DNA of 64,000 nt from VAZQ01 sp963758945 (GTDB lineage: Bacteria; Pseudomonadota; Alphaproteobacteria; Rhizobiales; Xanthobacteraceae). Where the stretch lies: assembly GCA_963758945.1 (NCBI GenBank), contig CAVWXY010000010.1, forward strand, positions 124,001-188,000, written 5' to 3'. The translations under genes and the position numbers were made by a program. Numbering within the stretch: the first letter of the stretch is position 1; every line of letters begins with the position of its first letter. Below are positions 19,923-27,278 of the stretch, piece after piece. The notes below the pieces were generated by a model that worked only from the letters and a program-made list of their open reading frames with translations, ran no database searches and was not told where the DNA came from.

Positions 19923-21203
19923 ATGACCGACCGCATTCCGGGTTTTGCCACGCTTGCGATTCACGCCGGCGCCCAGCCCGACCCGACCACCGGCGCGCGC
20001 GCCACGCCGATCTATCAGACCACGTCGTTCGTGTTCGAAGATGTCGACCACGCCGCCTCGCTGTTCGGTCTGCAGACCTTCGGCAACATCTATACGCGCA
20101 TCGGCAATCCGACCAACGCGGTGCTGGAGGAGCGCGTCGCCGCGCTCGAGGGCGGCACCGCCGGCCTCGCCGTCGCCTCCGGGCACGCCGCGCAGGTAGT
20201 CGTGATGCATTGCCTGATGCAGCCGGGCGACGAGTTCGTCGCCGCCAAGAAGCTCTACGGCGGCTCGATCAACCAGTTCAACCACGCGTTCAAGAACTTC
20301 GATTGGCGCGTGGTGTGGGCCGACCCCGACGATATCGGCAGCTTCGAGCGCGCCGTCGGCCCGAAGACCAAGGCGGTCTTCATCGAGTCGATCGCCAATC
20401 CGGGGGGCGTCATCACCGACATCGAGGCGATTGCCAACATCGCCAAACGCGCGGGCGTGCCGCTCATCGTCGACAACACGCTGGCCACGCCCTATCTCTG
20501 CAAGCCGATCGACTACGGCGCCGACATCGTAGTGCATTCGCTCACGAAATTCCTCGGCGGCCACGGCAACTCGATCGGCGGCCTCATCGTCGACGGCGGC
20601 ACCTTCAACTGGTCGCGCGACAAGCGTTATCCGATGCTGTCGGAGCCGCGGCCGGAGTACCACGGCATCGTGCTGCACGAGACCTTCGGCAACTTCGCCT
20701 TCGCCATCGCCTGCCGGGTGCTGGCGCTGCGCGACCTCGGGCCGGCGCTGTCGCCGTTCAACGCCTTCCTCATCCTCACCGGCATCGAGACGCTGCCGCT
20801 GCGCATGCAGCGCCACTGCGACAACGCGCTCGCGGTGGCGCAGTGGCTCGCCGGGCACCGGCAGGTGGCGTGGGTGAGCTATCCCGGGCTGACCAGCGAC
20901 CGCTATCACAACCTCGCGCGCAAATACGTGCCGATGGGCGCGGGCTCGGTGTTCACCTTCGGCCTCAAAGGCGGCTACGACGCCGGGGTCAAGCTCGTGT
21001 CCAACGTCAAGCTGTTCTCGCATCTCGCCAATATCGGCGACACCCGCTCGCTGATCATTCACCCCGCCTCGACCACGCACCGCCAGCTCACCGACGCGCA
21101 GAAAGTCCAGGCCGGCGCCGGGCCCGACGTCGTGCGTCTCTCCATCGGGCTGGAGGACAAGGACGACATCATCGCCGACCTCGAACAGGGGCTGGCGGCG
21201 TAG
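19923..21203 (+). CDS. metY: O-acetylhomoserine aminocarboxypropyltransferase (sulfhydrylase)
   Basis: 426 residues of the Cys/Met-metabolism PLP family: FATLAIHAGAQPDPTTGA, QTTSFVFEDVDHAA, YTRIGNPTNAVLEERVAALEGG, and the PLP lysine in VVHSLTKFLGGHGNSIGG. It joins O-acetylhomoserine with sulfide or methanethiol for homocysteine/methionine synthesis in the cytoplasm. GAGGA precedes the ATG. The upstream CoA-binding gene is a frequent neighbour in related bacteria. Confidence 0.95.
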   Translation: MTDRIPGFATLAIHAGAQPDPTTGARATPIYQTTSFVFEDVDHAASLFGLQTFGNIYTRIGNPTNAVLEERVAALEGGTAGLAVASGHAAQVVVMHCLMQPGDEFVAAKKLYGGSINQFNHAFKNFDWRVVWADPDDIGSFERAVGPKTKAVFIESIANPGGVITDIEAIANIAKRAGVPLIVDNTLATPYLCKPIDYGADIVVHSLTKFLGGHGNSIGGLIVDGGTFNWSRDKRYPMLSEPRPEYHGIVLHETFGNFAFAIACRVLALRDLGPALSPFNAFLILTGIETLPLRMQRHCDNALAVAQWLAGHRQVAWVSYPGLTSDRYHNLARKYVPMGAGSVFTFGLKGGYDAGVKLVSNVKLFSHLANIGDTRSLIIHPASTTHRQLTDAQKVQAGAGPDVVRLSIGLEDKDDIIADLEQGLAA

Positions 21204-21217
21204 CATCGTGGTGCGGC

Positions 21218-21337
21218 GTAGCCCGCATGGAGCCAACGGGCCCGCGCGAAGCGCGGCCGATGACAGGCTCCGCGCAATGCGGGGCGATCTCGCCGTGGTG
21301 CGAGAACCCGGATTTCGCTCCGCTCCATCCCGGCTAC
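21218..21337. repeat. Dispersed inverted-repeat element (copy 2)
   Basis: It starts GTAGCCCGCATGGAGC and ends GCTCCATCCCGGCTAC, matching the ends of the element at 19125-19237. It fills almost all of the space between metY and the convergent crotonase gene and contains internal GC-rich hairpins. Confidence 0.65.
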
Positions 21338-21377
21338 GAAATTCGTGCTGCGCAACGCCTGGGACGCACCGGCGATA

Positions 21378-22121
21378 TCAGGGTTTGCGCAGCGTGCGGG
21401 CGACGTAGTCGCGGATGCGCGCGAGCGTTTCCGGCGCTGTCCAGATCTCGGTGACGGCGGCATCCATCTCCGCGCGCCCCAGCCGCGCCAAGGCCGGACC
21501 GCGCGTCTGCCGCTTGGTCAGCGCGAAGGCCGGCGGCGAGAGCGCCGCCAGGCCTTTCGCGGCCGCCACGGCGCGCTCGACGAGCGCGGGCGCCTCGACG
21601 ATCTCGTGCACGAGGCCGCGCTCGACGGCCTCCGCCGGCGCGTGGGTGGCGCCGCCGAAGAGCGCCTCCTCGAAATATCGCGGCGCCGCGGCGCAGCGCA
21701 TGACCTCCAGCGCGACGGTCGGGAACGCCACGCCGACGAGGAGCTCGGGCACGCCGATGCGGCCGGCATCGTGCGCCATCAGCCGCCGGTCGGCGGCGCA
21801 GGCGAGCACGCAGCCGCCGGCCACGGCATGGCCGTTGATCGCGGCCACCACCGGCTTCGCGTGCGCGAACACCGTCGCCAGCATCGTGCTCAAGGCCGGC
21901 AGGAATTCGCGGATATAGGGCGCGCCGCCCTCGATGAGGCGCAGGAGGTCGACGCCGGCGGAGAAAATCCGCCCGCTGCCGGTCAACACCACGGCGGGGG
22001 CGCGCGCCGCCTCCCTGAACCGCGCGGTCAGCGCCTGGCAGAACTCGAGGCTCATGGCGTTGGCCTTGCCGTCGGCCATGCGCAAGAGCGCCACGCCGTC
22101 CTGCTCATCGGCCTCGATCAC
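21378..22121 (-). CDS. Enoyl-CoA hydratase/isomerase family protein
   Basis: 247 residues of the crotonase family: oxyanion segment GRIFSAGVDLLRL, the NGHAVAGGCVLACAADRRLM block and RIGVPELLVGVAFPT. One of the two usual catalytic glutamates is missing (GGCVLA) and the other (PELLVG) is present, so an isomerase-type reaction is more likely than hydration. The start is a GTG whose GTGA overlaps the ctaA stop codon; AAGGAG lies 8 bases before it. It is translationally coupled to ctaA. Confidence 0.9.
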   Translation of the reverse strand: MIEADEQDGVALLRMADGKANAMSLEFCQALTARFREAARAPAVVLTGSGRIFSAGVDLLRLIEGGAPYIREFLPALSTMLATVFAHAKPVVAAINGHAVAGGCVLACAADRRLMAHDAGRIGVPELLVGVAFPTVALEVMRCAAAPRYFEEALFGGATHAPAEAVERGLVHEIVEAPALVERAVAAAKGLAALSPPAFALTKRQTRGPALARLGRAEMDAAVTEIWTAPETLARIRDYVARTLRKP

Positions 22122-23218
22122 GTCGCGCGCTCCTTGTGGCGCACCGTGGCGCCGCCGGCCGCCGCGCCGGCGGCAAGCGGCGCCCGCTCGAGGCGCTCGG
22201 CGTGCACGACCGCGATCGCGAGCACGAGGATCGCCGTGGCCTGATGCAGCAGAGCGAGCGGGAGCGGCGCCTGGTGCACGAGCGTGGCGATGCCGAGGGC
22301 GGCCTGCAGCGTGATGGCGCCGGCGAGCACGAGCGCGCCGGTGAGCGCCTCCCCTCCCCGCAGTGTGCGCGCGACGTCGGCCAAGTGCAGCACGGCGAGA
22401 AGCCACAGCGCATAGGCCACCATGCGATGATCGAACTGCACCGTGAGCGTGTTCTCGAACAGGTTGCGCCACCACGGGGCCTGGAAGAACAGGCGCGCGC
22501 TCTCCGGGACGAGGCTGCCGTCGATCAGCGGCCAGGTATTGTAGATCAGGCCGGCGCGCAGCCCCGAGACCAGCGCGCCGAGATAGATCTGCACGAGCAC
22601 GAGCCCGACGAGCGCCATCGCACTGATGCGAATGCGCGCCGGGACGGAAATCGGCGCGCGCGGCACGAGGCCCTGCGCGGTCCACAGGATCATGGCGAAG
22701 ATCGCGCAGGCGAGCGTGAGGTGGAAGGCGAGCCGATATTGCGACACGCTGACGCGGTCGGCGAGGCCGGAGGCGACCATCCACCAGCCGACCGCGCCGA
22801 GCGCCGCGCCGAGGCCGAAGATCGTCCACAGGCGCGCCCGCAGCTGCGGCTCGAGCGCGCCGCGCCGGAGGAACCAGAGCAGCGGCAAGAGGAAGGCGGC
22901 GCCGACCAGCCGCGCCAGGGCGCGATGCGCCCACTCCCACCAGTAGATGGTCTTGAACTCGTCGAGGCTCATGCCCGCGTTGCGCTCGCGGTATTGCGGG
23001 ATCGCCTTGTACTTGTCGAACTCGGCCTGCCAGGCCGCCGCGTCGAGCGGCGGCACCACGCCGGTGACCGGCTTCCACTCGACGATCGAGAGGCCCAACT
23101 CGGTGAGCCGCGTCGCCCCGCCGACGACCAACGTCACCACCATCAGCGCCGCGACCGCCAACAGCCACAGCCTGACAGCGCGGCGGGGGGTCGGTGCCGA
23201 AGGTGAAACGGTGCTCAT
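22118..23218 (-). CDS. ctaA: Heme A synthase (COX15/CtaA type 2)
   Basis: 366 residues with eight predicted membrane helices. Heme-ligand histidines are visible in EWAHRALARL, AFHLTLA, QFDHRMVAYALW and LLHQATAIL. The conserved start VGGATRLTELGLSIVEWKPVTG is typical of the alphaproteobacterial type. It oxidises heme O to heme A for cytochrome oxidase in the inner membrane. It is followed with overlap by a crotonase gene and is divergent from the DUF2842 gene. Confidence 0.97.
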   Translation of the reverse strand: MSTVSPSAPTPRRAVRLWLLAVAALMVVTLVVGGATRLTELGLSIVEWKPVTGVVPPLDAAAWQAEFDKYKAIPQYRERNAGMSLDEFKTIYWWEWAHRALARLVGAAFLLPLLWFLRRGALEPQLRARLWTIFGLGAALGAVGWWMVASGLADRVSVSQYRLAFHLTLACAIFAMILWTAQGLVPRAPISVPARIRISAMALVGLVLVQIYLGALVSGLRAGLIYNTWPLIDGSLVPESARLFFQAPWWRNLFENTLTVQFDHRMVAYALWLLAVLHLADVARTLRGGEALTGALVLAGAITLQAALGIATLVHQAPLPLALLHQATAILVLAIAVVHAERLERAPLAAGAAAGGATVRHKERAT

Positions 23219-23291
23219 GCGCGCGCACGCTTGCTGGCGACGGCGCGGACCATATAGTTGCCACGCTGCTCCCGCAATCGAGCGAGGAAGC

Positions 23292-23504
23292 ATGGTTCCC
23301 ATCCGCCTGCGCAAGCTCATCGGCGCCGTCGCGCTCATCGTCCTGGTGGTGAGCTGGGCGCTCGTCGCCATGGCGCTGGCGCAGGCGCCGGCGATCAAGG
23401 CCAACGGCCTGGTCGAGGTGATCTACTACGTGGTCGCCGGGCTCGGCTGGGTGCTGCCGGCGATGCCGCTCATCCGCTGGATGTCGCGGCCCGACGCGGC
23501 TTAG
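23292..23504 (+). CDS. DUF2842 family small membrane protein
   Basis: 70 residues with two hydrophobic helices (LIGAVALIVLVVSWALVAM and YYVVAGLGWVLPAMPLIRWM) and a short charged end. GAGGAAGC lies directly before the ATG. DUF2842 proteins are usually found beside ctaA in Alphaproteobacteria, as here (divergent, 73 bases apart), so a role in cytochrome oxidase assembly is plausible but unproven. Confidence 0.9.
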   Translation: MVPIRLRKLIGAVALIVLVVSWALVAMALAQAPAIKANGLVEVIYYVVAGLGWVLPAMPLIRWMSRPDAA

Positions 23505-23642
23505 GCACGCTCGGGGGGTGCCGCGGGGCGACCCACGTCCCAGCCGCTCATGGAATCCTGCAATCTTGCACCTTGCGGCGGGTCAGCGTAGACGTGACAT
23601 GGAATCCGGTTCACCGGTTTCTTGATGCTGATGCTGTCGAGC

Positions 23643-23708
23643 CCACGCAAGCGGGGACCCATAAGCCACCGGCTTCTGGACTATGGGTTCCCGCTTTCGC
23701 GGGAACGA
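23643..23708. repeat. Palindromic intergenic repeat
   Basis: GCGGGGACCCATA (23651-23663) and TATGGGTTCCCGC (23682-23694) are inverted copies with one mismatch, enclosing a second small hairpin (AGCC/GGCT). It has the look of the short dispersed palindromes common in Bradyrhizobium-type genomes and lies just before tRNA-Pro. Confidence 0.6.
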
Positions 23709-23760
23709 CGGCGACAGCGATCGGATCTGATCAGTCGGATTCCGCGTGACTTGTCATCGG

Positions 23761-23838
23761 CGGAGCGTAGCGCAGCCCGGTTAGCGCACCAGTCTGGGGG
23801 ACTGGGGGTCCCGAGTTCAAATCTCGGCGCTCCGACCA
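23761..23838 (+). tRNA. tRNA-Pro (anticodon GGG)
   Basis: Acceptor CGGAGCG pairs with CGCTCCG, the anticodon stem-loop is CCAGT-CTGGGGG-ACTGG, the T-arm is CCGAG-TTCAAAT-CTCGG, and CCA is encoded. Anticodon GGG reads proline codons. It marks the left edge of the accessory region. Confidence 0.97.
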
Positions 23839-23962
23839 ACAAAATCAAAGACTTACCCTACTTAGAGCTTAGGCCGAAGCTGTCTCGGGTAACGTGGCGG
23901 GTAACAGCAGGCAGGGGCGCGCGATTTGAGCCGCCAGCGGCCTCGCCAACGTCAGGGCGGGC

Positions 23963-24120
23963 CTATTGTCGTCGCCAGCTCTTAGCGAACGCCGCCATCG
24001 CGGCCTCGCGCGTCGGCTCGTAGCCGAAGGTCGGTGTGGCGGTCCCGGTGGAAGCCGTAGGCCAGCGACCACAGCCACGGGGTTGCCAATGGCGAAAAAA
24101 TGTCTCGCTTCTCTCCGGTA
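23963..24120 (-). pseudogene. Frameshifted island-type hypothetical gene fragment
   Basis: The minus strand encodes PWLWSLAYGFHRDR in one frame and TFGYEPTREAAMAAFAKSW in the next. Removing one C in the run CGCCACACCG near 24040 would join them into one protein ending KSWRRQ. The PTREAAMAAFA motif recurs at 43010-43273, so both are probably remnants of a family of small island or phage-related proteins. The function is unknown. Confidence 0.5.
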
Positions 24121-24207
24121 ATAGGCGCACGCTGCAAAATCATCGGCAGCGGCTCTGTGCCAGGCGCCGGTGGCTGAGAGACCGGTCGCGCTCCCGCCTG
24201 CCAGGCG

Positions 24208-24321
24208 ATGGAGCTGCAAATGTGGATCGCGATATTCGCCCTAACTTTCGCCGCAGCAATTACCTTCGGTGTGGCATCAGTTATGTTGCACACTAAATAT
24301 TTCGCTCGTTTCAACGCATAA
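24208..24321 (+). CDS. Possible 37-residue single-helix membrane peptide
   Basis: An ORF starting MELQMWIAIFALTFAAAITF, with one strong hydrophobic helix and a short basic end (HTKYFARFNA). The A+T-rich codons differ from the core genes. There is no clear ribosome binding site and no known family, and it runs antisense to a weaker open frame. Reported as possible only. Confidence 0.3.
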   Translation: MELQMWIAIFALTFAAAITFGVASVMLHTKYFARFNA

Positions 24322-24667
24322 AAAGCCCATAGCGCCGTCAGCGAGCACCATAGTCGTCGTCATTCCATTCGCCGGATTGACGCGACGCCGAGGCGCGTTT
24401 GAGGATCAGAGCGGCCACCGCGCGGACTCCTATTGTTGAAAGGGGCAGCAATCGGGCTGCCCCTTGTGCGCGAGTTGATGGCCTTGAGCCGTACCCATGC
24501 AATGCCCGCGAGCGAGAGGGCAGGCCATCTTTCTGGGAACGACCGAGCCACGCGCTGCCCGACCGGGAAGATCCCCGCCGCGGGACGCTGCATCCTAGCC
24601 CCAACGCCTGCGGCTTGGTGAAAATTATTGACGTTGTTTGCAACCACCAAAGCGCGAGAATTATCTC
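24322..24667. other. Intergenic region without a supported gene
   Basis: No recognisable coding sequence or RNA in 346 bases. The last 60 bases are AT-richer (GGTGAAAATTATTGACGTTG) and TTGACG there may be the -35 box of the XRE gene cluster that follows. Confidence 0.4.
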
Positions 24668-24946
24668 ATGTCGTTCGTCCGAATCACCGGCTCCCAACTT
24701 CATGCAGCGCGCGCACTCGCTGGGCTCTCGCGCGATGCCTTGGCTGAGCGCGCCGGCCTGTGCCGCCACACCATCCATGCGTGGGAGACTTCGAGCGACG
24801 CCGTGCCTCCGGCAACCTATTCACACCTCTGTCGTGCCCTCGATGTGCTCGAGGCTGAGGGCGTCCGCTTCACAGACGACGGCGTCCGCCTGCAGCGCCC
24901 TGCCCCGATAGGCACCGTCCTGCACAGCGAGGGAGCGGCCGCATGA
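24668..24946 (+). CDS. XRE-family helix-turn-helix protein
   Basis: 92 residues. The helix-turn-helix is ITGSQLHAARALAGLSRDA followed by LAERAGLCRHTIHAWE, the Cro/CI-type DNA-binding motif, and the rest is a short tail. It is the first of five genes with overlapping ends and is probably the regulator of that unit. The ATG at 24668 is used; an upstream TTG in frame would add ten residues. It lies in the accessory region after tRNA-Pro. Confidence 0.8.
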   Translation: MSFVRITGSQLHAARALAGLSRDALAERAGLCRHTIHAWETSSDAVPPATYSHLCRALDVLEAEGVRFTDDGVRLQRPAPIGTVLHSEGAAA

Positions 24947-25188
24947 GACCGCGTGAACTGATGTACCGCCTGCTGGATGTCATAGAGACGACCGAGCTCG
25001 ACGCGCCCTATGAGGATTTTGTGAGGGCGAGCGAGAGGCTTCTGGCGTTGTTGATTTCCAGGCTGGATCCAGCAGACCGCGAAGCCGCGCTGCAAGCCAT
25101 CGAAGATGGCGGCGCGTTGCGTCGGCTTGTCGACCTATTCCCCGGTGCCCGCATGGCCCCTGAGGTGCCCTATGGATACCGGCACTAG
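24943..25188 (+). CDS. Hypothetical protein, second gene of the XRE cluster (81 aa)
   Basis: Starts at an ATG that overlaps the stop of the XRE gene (ATGA), so translation is coupled. The product is an acidic, mostly helical protein (RLLDVIETTELDAPYEDF, LLALLISRLDPADREAALQ) without a known domain. The function is unknown; association with the XRE regulator is the only clue. Confidence 0.65.
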   Translation: MRPRELMYRLLDVIETTELDAPYEDFVRASERLLALLISRLDPADREAALQAIEDGGALRRLVDLFPGARMAPEVPYGYRH

Positions 25189-25459
25189 CCCACAGCCGCC
25201 CGCTCCGGGGCAGAATGGCACCGCGCCAAGGGCGAAGGGTCCCGCTGTCAAGGCACAGCAGCGCAATGTGAGATACCCCGTCCAATTGCGGGTCAATATC
25301 ACGCCCGAAATGAACGCTGCCTTGGGGCGCTACAGCCGCTACGAGGATTTGGCCGAGGGCATTGTTGCCCGCCGCATCCTTCGGCAATTCCTGTTGCAGG
25401 TTGATCCGCAATATCGGCAGGCCATTAGTCCCAATACCGAGAATCAGCAGCATGGCTAG
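25172..25459 (+). CDS. Hypothetical protein with possible ribbon-helix-helix fold (95 aa)
   Basis: Starts 17 bases inside the previous gene. A proline-rich N-terminus (about 30 residues) precedes VRYPVQLRVNITPEMNAALG and DLAEGIVARRILRQFLLQ. A short strand followed by two helices resembles the MetJ/Arc ribbon-helix-helix DNA-binding fold. That is a fold guess from pattern only. Third gene of the overlapping cluster. Confidence 0.6.
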   Translation: MDTGTSPQPPAPGQNGTAPRAKGPAVKAQQRNVRYPVQLRVNITPEMNAALGRYSRYEDLAEGIVARRILRQFLLQVDPQYRQAISPNTENQQHG

Positions 25460-25778
25460 AATTTCGCATCGGCTTGCGATTGAGCCGCAGGTTGCGCGCG
25501 AGGATGACCCGATGATTGACGAGGGCGAATTCGACCGTCCGCCCACTATCGAAAGCGAGGACGGGGGCGAGGAGTGCGACGCCCTCGATCAGTTGTTCCT
25601 CGGACTGCAAGCAGGCGACGTGAAGTCAGCACGCCTGACGATGGCGCTCATCCGCGTTTTGCAGGGGATGTTGAACGCAGCCGGCAGGGAAAACGATCGC
25701 GAGCTCGAGCATTGGCACCGGCAGGGACGTCGTCTTTTCGATACGGCCTATGCGGTGAACGAGGAGGAAGACCGATGA
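25452..25778 (+). CDS. Hypothetical acidic protein (108 aa)
   Basis: Starts 8 bases before the end of the previous gene. Acidic linker (residues about 20-45) followed by a helical C-terminal part (LDQLFLGLQAGDVKSARLTM, LIRVLQGMLNAAGREND). No family recognised. Fourth gene of the coupled cluster. Confidence 0.6.
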   Translation: MARISHRLAIEPQVAREDDPMIDEGEFDRPPTIESEDGGEECDALDQLFLGLQAGDVKSARLTMALIRVLQGMLNAAGRENDRELEHWHRQGRRLFDTAYAVNEEEDR

Positions 25779-25894
25779 GTTACTTGGAGGAAATGGCGGC
25801 GATCCGCCAGCAGGGCCGTCTTTCGTCCCCCTTGCCAAACCACGCAGCTGCGACGCTTCAAAATCACGGCGTAATGGAATTGGACCCGACATGA
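25775..25894 (+). CDS. Small hypothetical protein (39 aa)
   Basis: ATG overlaps the previous stop (ATGA), and GAGGAGGAAG precedes it, a strong ribosome binding site. The product starts MSYLEEMAAIRQQGRLSSPL. It may be cut short, because the same frame continues past its TGA into the protease-like remnant at 25895. Confidence 0.5.
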   Translation: MSYLEEMAAIRQQGRLSSPLPNHAAATLQNHGVMELDPT

Positions 25895-26173
25895 CGAACT
25901 TACGTTCGCCATGTTGAATCTGAACTCGCCTCAATTCGGGAAGCGCCAAAGAGTCATGATTTCAGAGATACGGTATTAGCAGATATTGGATATGCCAATT
26001 CAATCCGTGTTGGGAAGGCGGCGGCGTTCGGCGTTACTACAGCGGTCATGCGAAACGACAGCGACCCATTCGGAAAAGGAGTCGACGGTCTGCTTGGCAT
26101 GAGTTTTCTTTCGAGGTTTAATGTTAAGCTATCACCAACGGAAGTCGAGATGACCGCAACTCCGCTTCGATGA
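25895..26173 (+). pseudogene. Retropepsin-like aspartic protease, C-terminal remnant
   Basis: After the TGA at 25892 the same frame stays open for 92 codons and ends DPFGKGVDGLLGMSFLSRF followed by NVKLSPTEVEMTA. DGLLGMSFL is the C-terminal hallmark of retroviral-type (clan AA) aspartic proteases; the catalytic D-T/S-G motif and a start codon are missing. Base composition is AT-richer than the neighbours. It appears to be a 5'-truncated fragment left when the region was rearranged. Confidence 0.6.
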
Positions 26174-26187
26174 GATAGCGCTTCCTT

Positions 26188-26909
26188 AGAGTCTGTCCGG
26201 AAACATCAGTGAGGATTACAGAGTTTTCGGAGCATGAGCCGGATTGAGGCGAGGCGCAAAAACGCGAGCGCTGTGCGATTGAGGTTCTCCCAATCCTTGG
26301 TAAGTCTTCGGCAGCGGTTGAGCCACGCTAGCGTGCGCTCAACGATCCAGCGCTTGGGCAGCACCACGAATCCCTTGGCCTGATCCGATCGCTTGACGAT
26401 CTGCGTTCGTAGGTGAGGCAATATTTGTTTGAGCGCGTTGTGGAATTGCCGCCCTTGATAGCCGGCGTCAGCGAACAGTGTCTGCAAGAAAGGATACATC
26501 CCGAACAAGGTCGCAAGCAGCAGGATGCCGCCGTCGCGATCCTGGATATTAGCGGGATGAACGATGGCGTGGAGCAACAAACCCAACGTGTCTACCAGAA
26601 CGTGGCGCTTCTTGCCCTTGATCTTCTTGCCCGCATCATAGCCATGCGGATCGATGCAGGCCCCCCTTTTTCGGCGCTTTTCACGCTCTGGCTGTCGATG
26701 ATAGCAGCGGTCGGGCTCGCTTCGCGTTCAGCCTGCTCGCGGCACGCGACATAGAGTGCATGGTGGATGCGATCGAGAATGCCGTCGCAACTCCAAAATA
26801 TAAAATAGTCATGTACCGTGCTCTTCGGCGGGAGGTCCTTGGGCAGTGCGCGCCACTGACAACCCGTGCTCAAGACGTACATGACCCCGTTCATCACCTC
26901 CCGGACATC
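26188..26909 (-). mobile_element. IS5-family element, truncated
   Basis: The left end probably lies at GAGTCTGTCCGGAAAC near 26190. The right part is missing: the transposase frame stops abruptly at 26909, where the IS3-family element begins. Only the leftward transposase is carried. Confidence 0.7.
26206..26909 (-). pseudogene. IS5-family transposase, 5'-truncated, two-frame
   Basis: The first part (CQWRALPKDLPPKSTVHDYF, first catalytic Asp in AAIIDSQSVKSAEKGG) and the second part (HVLVDTLGLLLHAIVHPA, second Asp in LFADAGYQG, Glu in WIVERTLAWLNR) lie in frames differing by -1. They join at A5G6 (26671-26681), a classic slippery run, as expected for programmed -1 frameshifting in some IS5-family members. 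The N-terminus is cut off by the neighbouring IS3 element, so the element is dead. Confidence 0.8.
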
Positions 26910-26963
26910 TGAAGTTCCCCCGGTTTCGTGGACACCCGAGCATTTGTGTTGCAGGAGTCCACG

Positions 26964-27278
26964 ATGGCAAGAAAGAACGCACCTTACACGCCTGAGTTTC
27001 GGCGTCAGATGATTGAGCTGGTTCGGTCCGGGCGAAGTCCGGAGAGCCTGTCGAAGGAGTTTGAGCCGACGGCGCAGGCGATCCGGAACTGGGTGGCGCA
27101 AGCCGAGCGGGATGCGGGCCGCCGGGATGACGGTGTGACGACGGCAGAACGCGACGAGATCAACCGTCTTCGGCGCGAGGTGAAGCAGCTCAGGCTGGAG
27201 CGCGACATCCTCTCAAAAGCCGCGGCCTGGTTCGCTCGGGAGACGGATGTGATCCCGCCGAAGGGTTCAGATTCGTGA
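26964..27278 (+). CDS. IS3-family transposase OrfA
   Basis: 104 residues. A helix-turn-helix (YTPEFRRQMIELVRSGRSPE then LSKEFEPTAQAIRNWV) is followed by a leucine-zipper type coiled coil (RLRREVKQLRLERDILSKAA), the normal OrfA layout. Its stop TGA overlaps the GTG start of OrfB. It binds the ends of the element and normally acts as a fusion with OrfB or as a regulator. Confidence 0.92.
   Translation: MARKNAPYTPEFRRQMIELVRSGRSPESLSKEFEPTAQAIRNWVAQAERDAGRRDDGVTTAERDEINRLRREVKQLRLERDILSKAAAWFARETDVIPPKGSDS

Noticed and set aside
23761..23838. tRNA-Pro as the attachment site of the recombinase at 29637
   Set aside because: The 3' end of tRNA-Pro does not match the tRNA-Lys fragment next to that recombinase.
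24338..24778. A 146-codon minus-strand frame overlapping the XRE gene
   Set aside because: Antisense to the well-supported XRE gene and without any family pattern.
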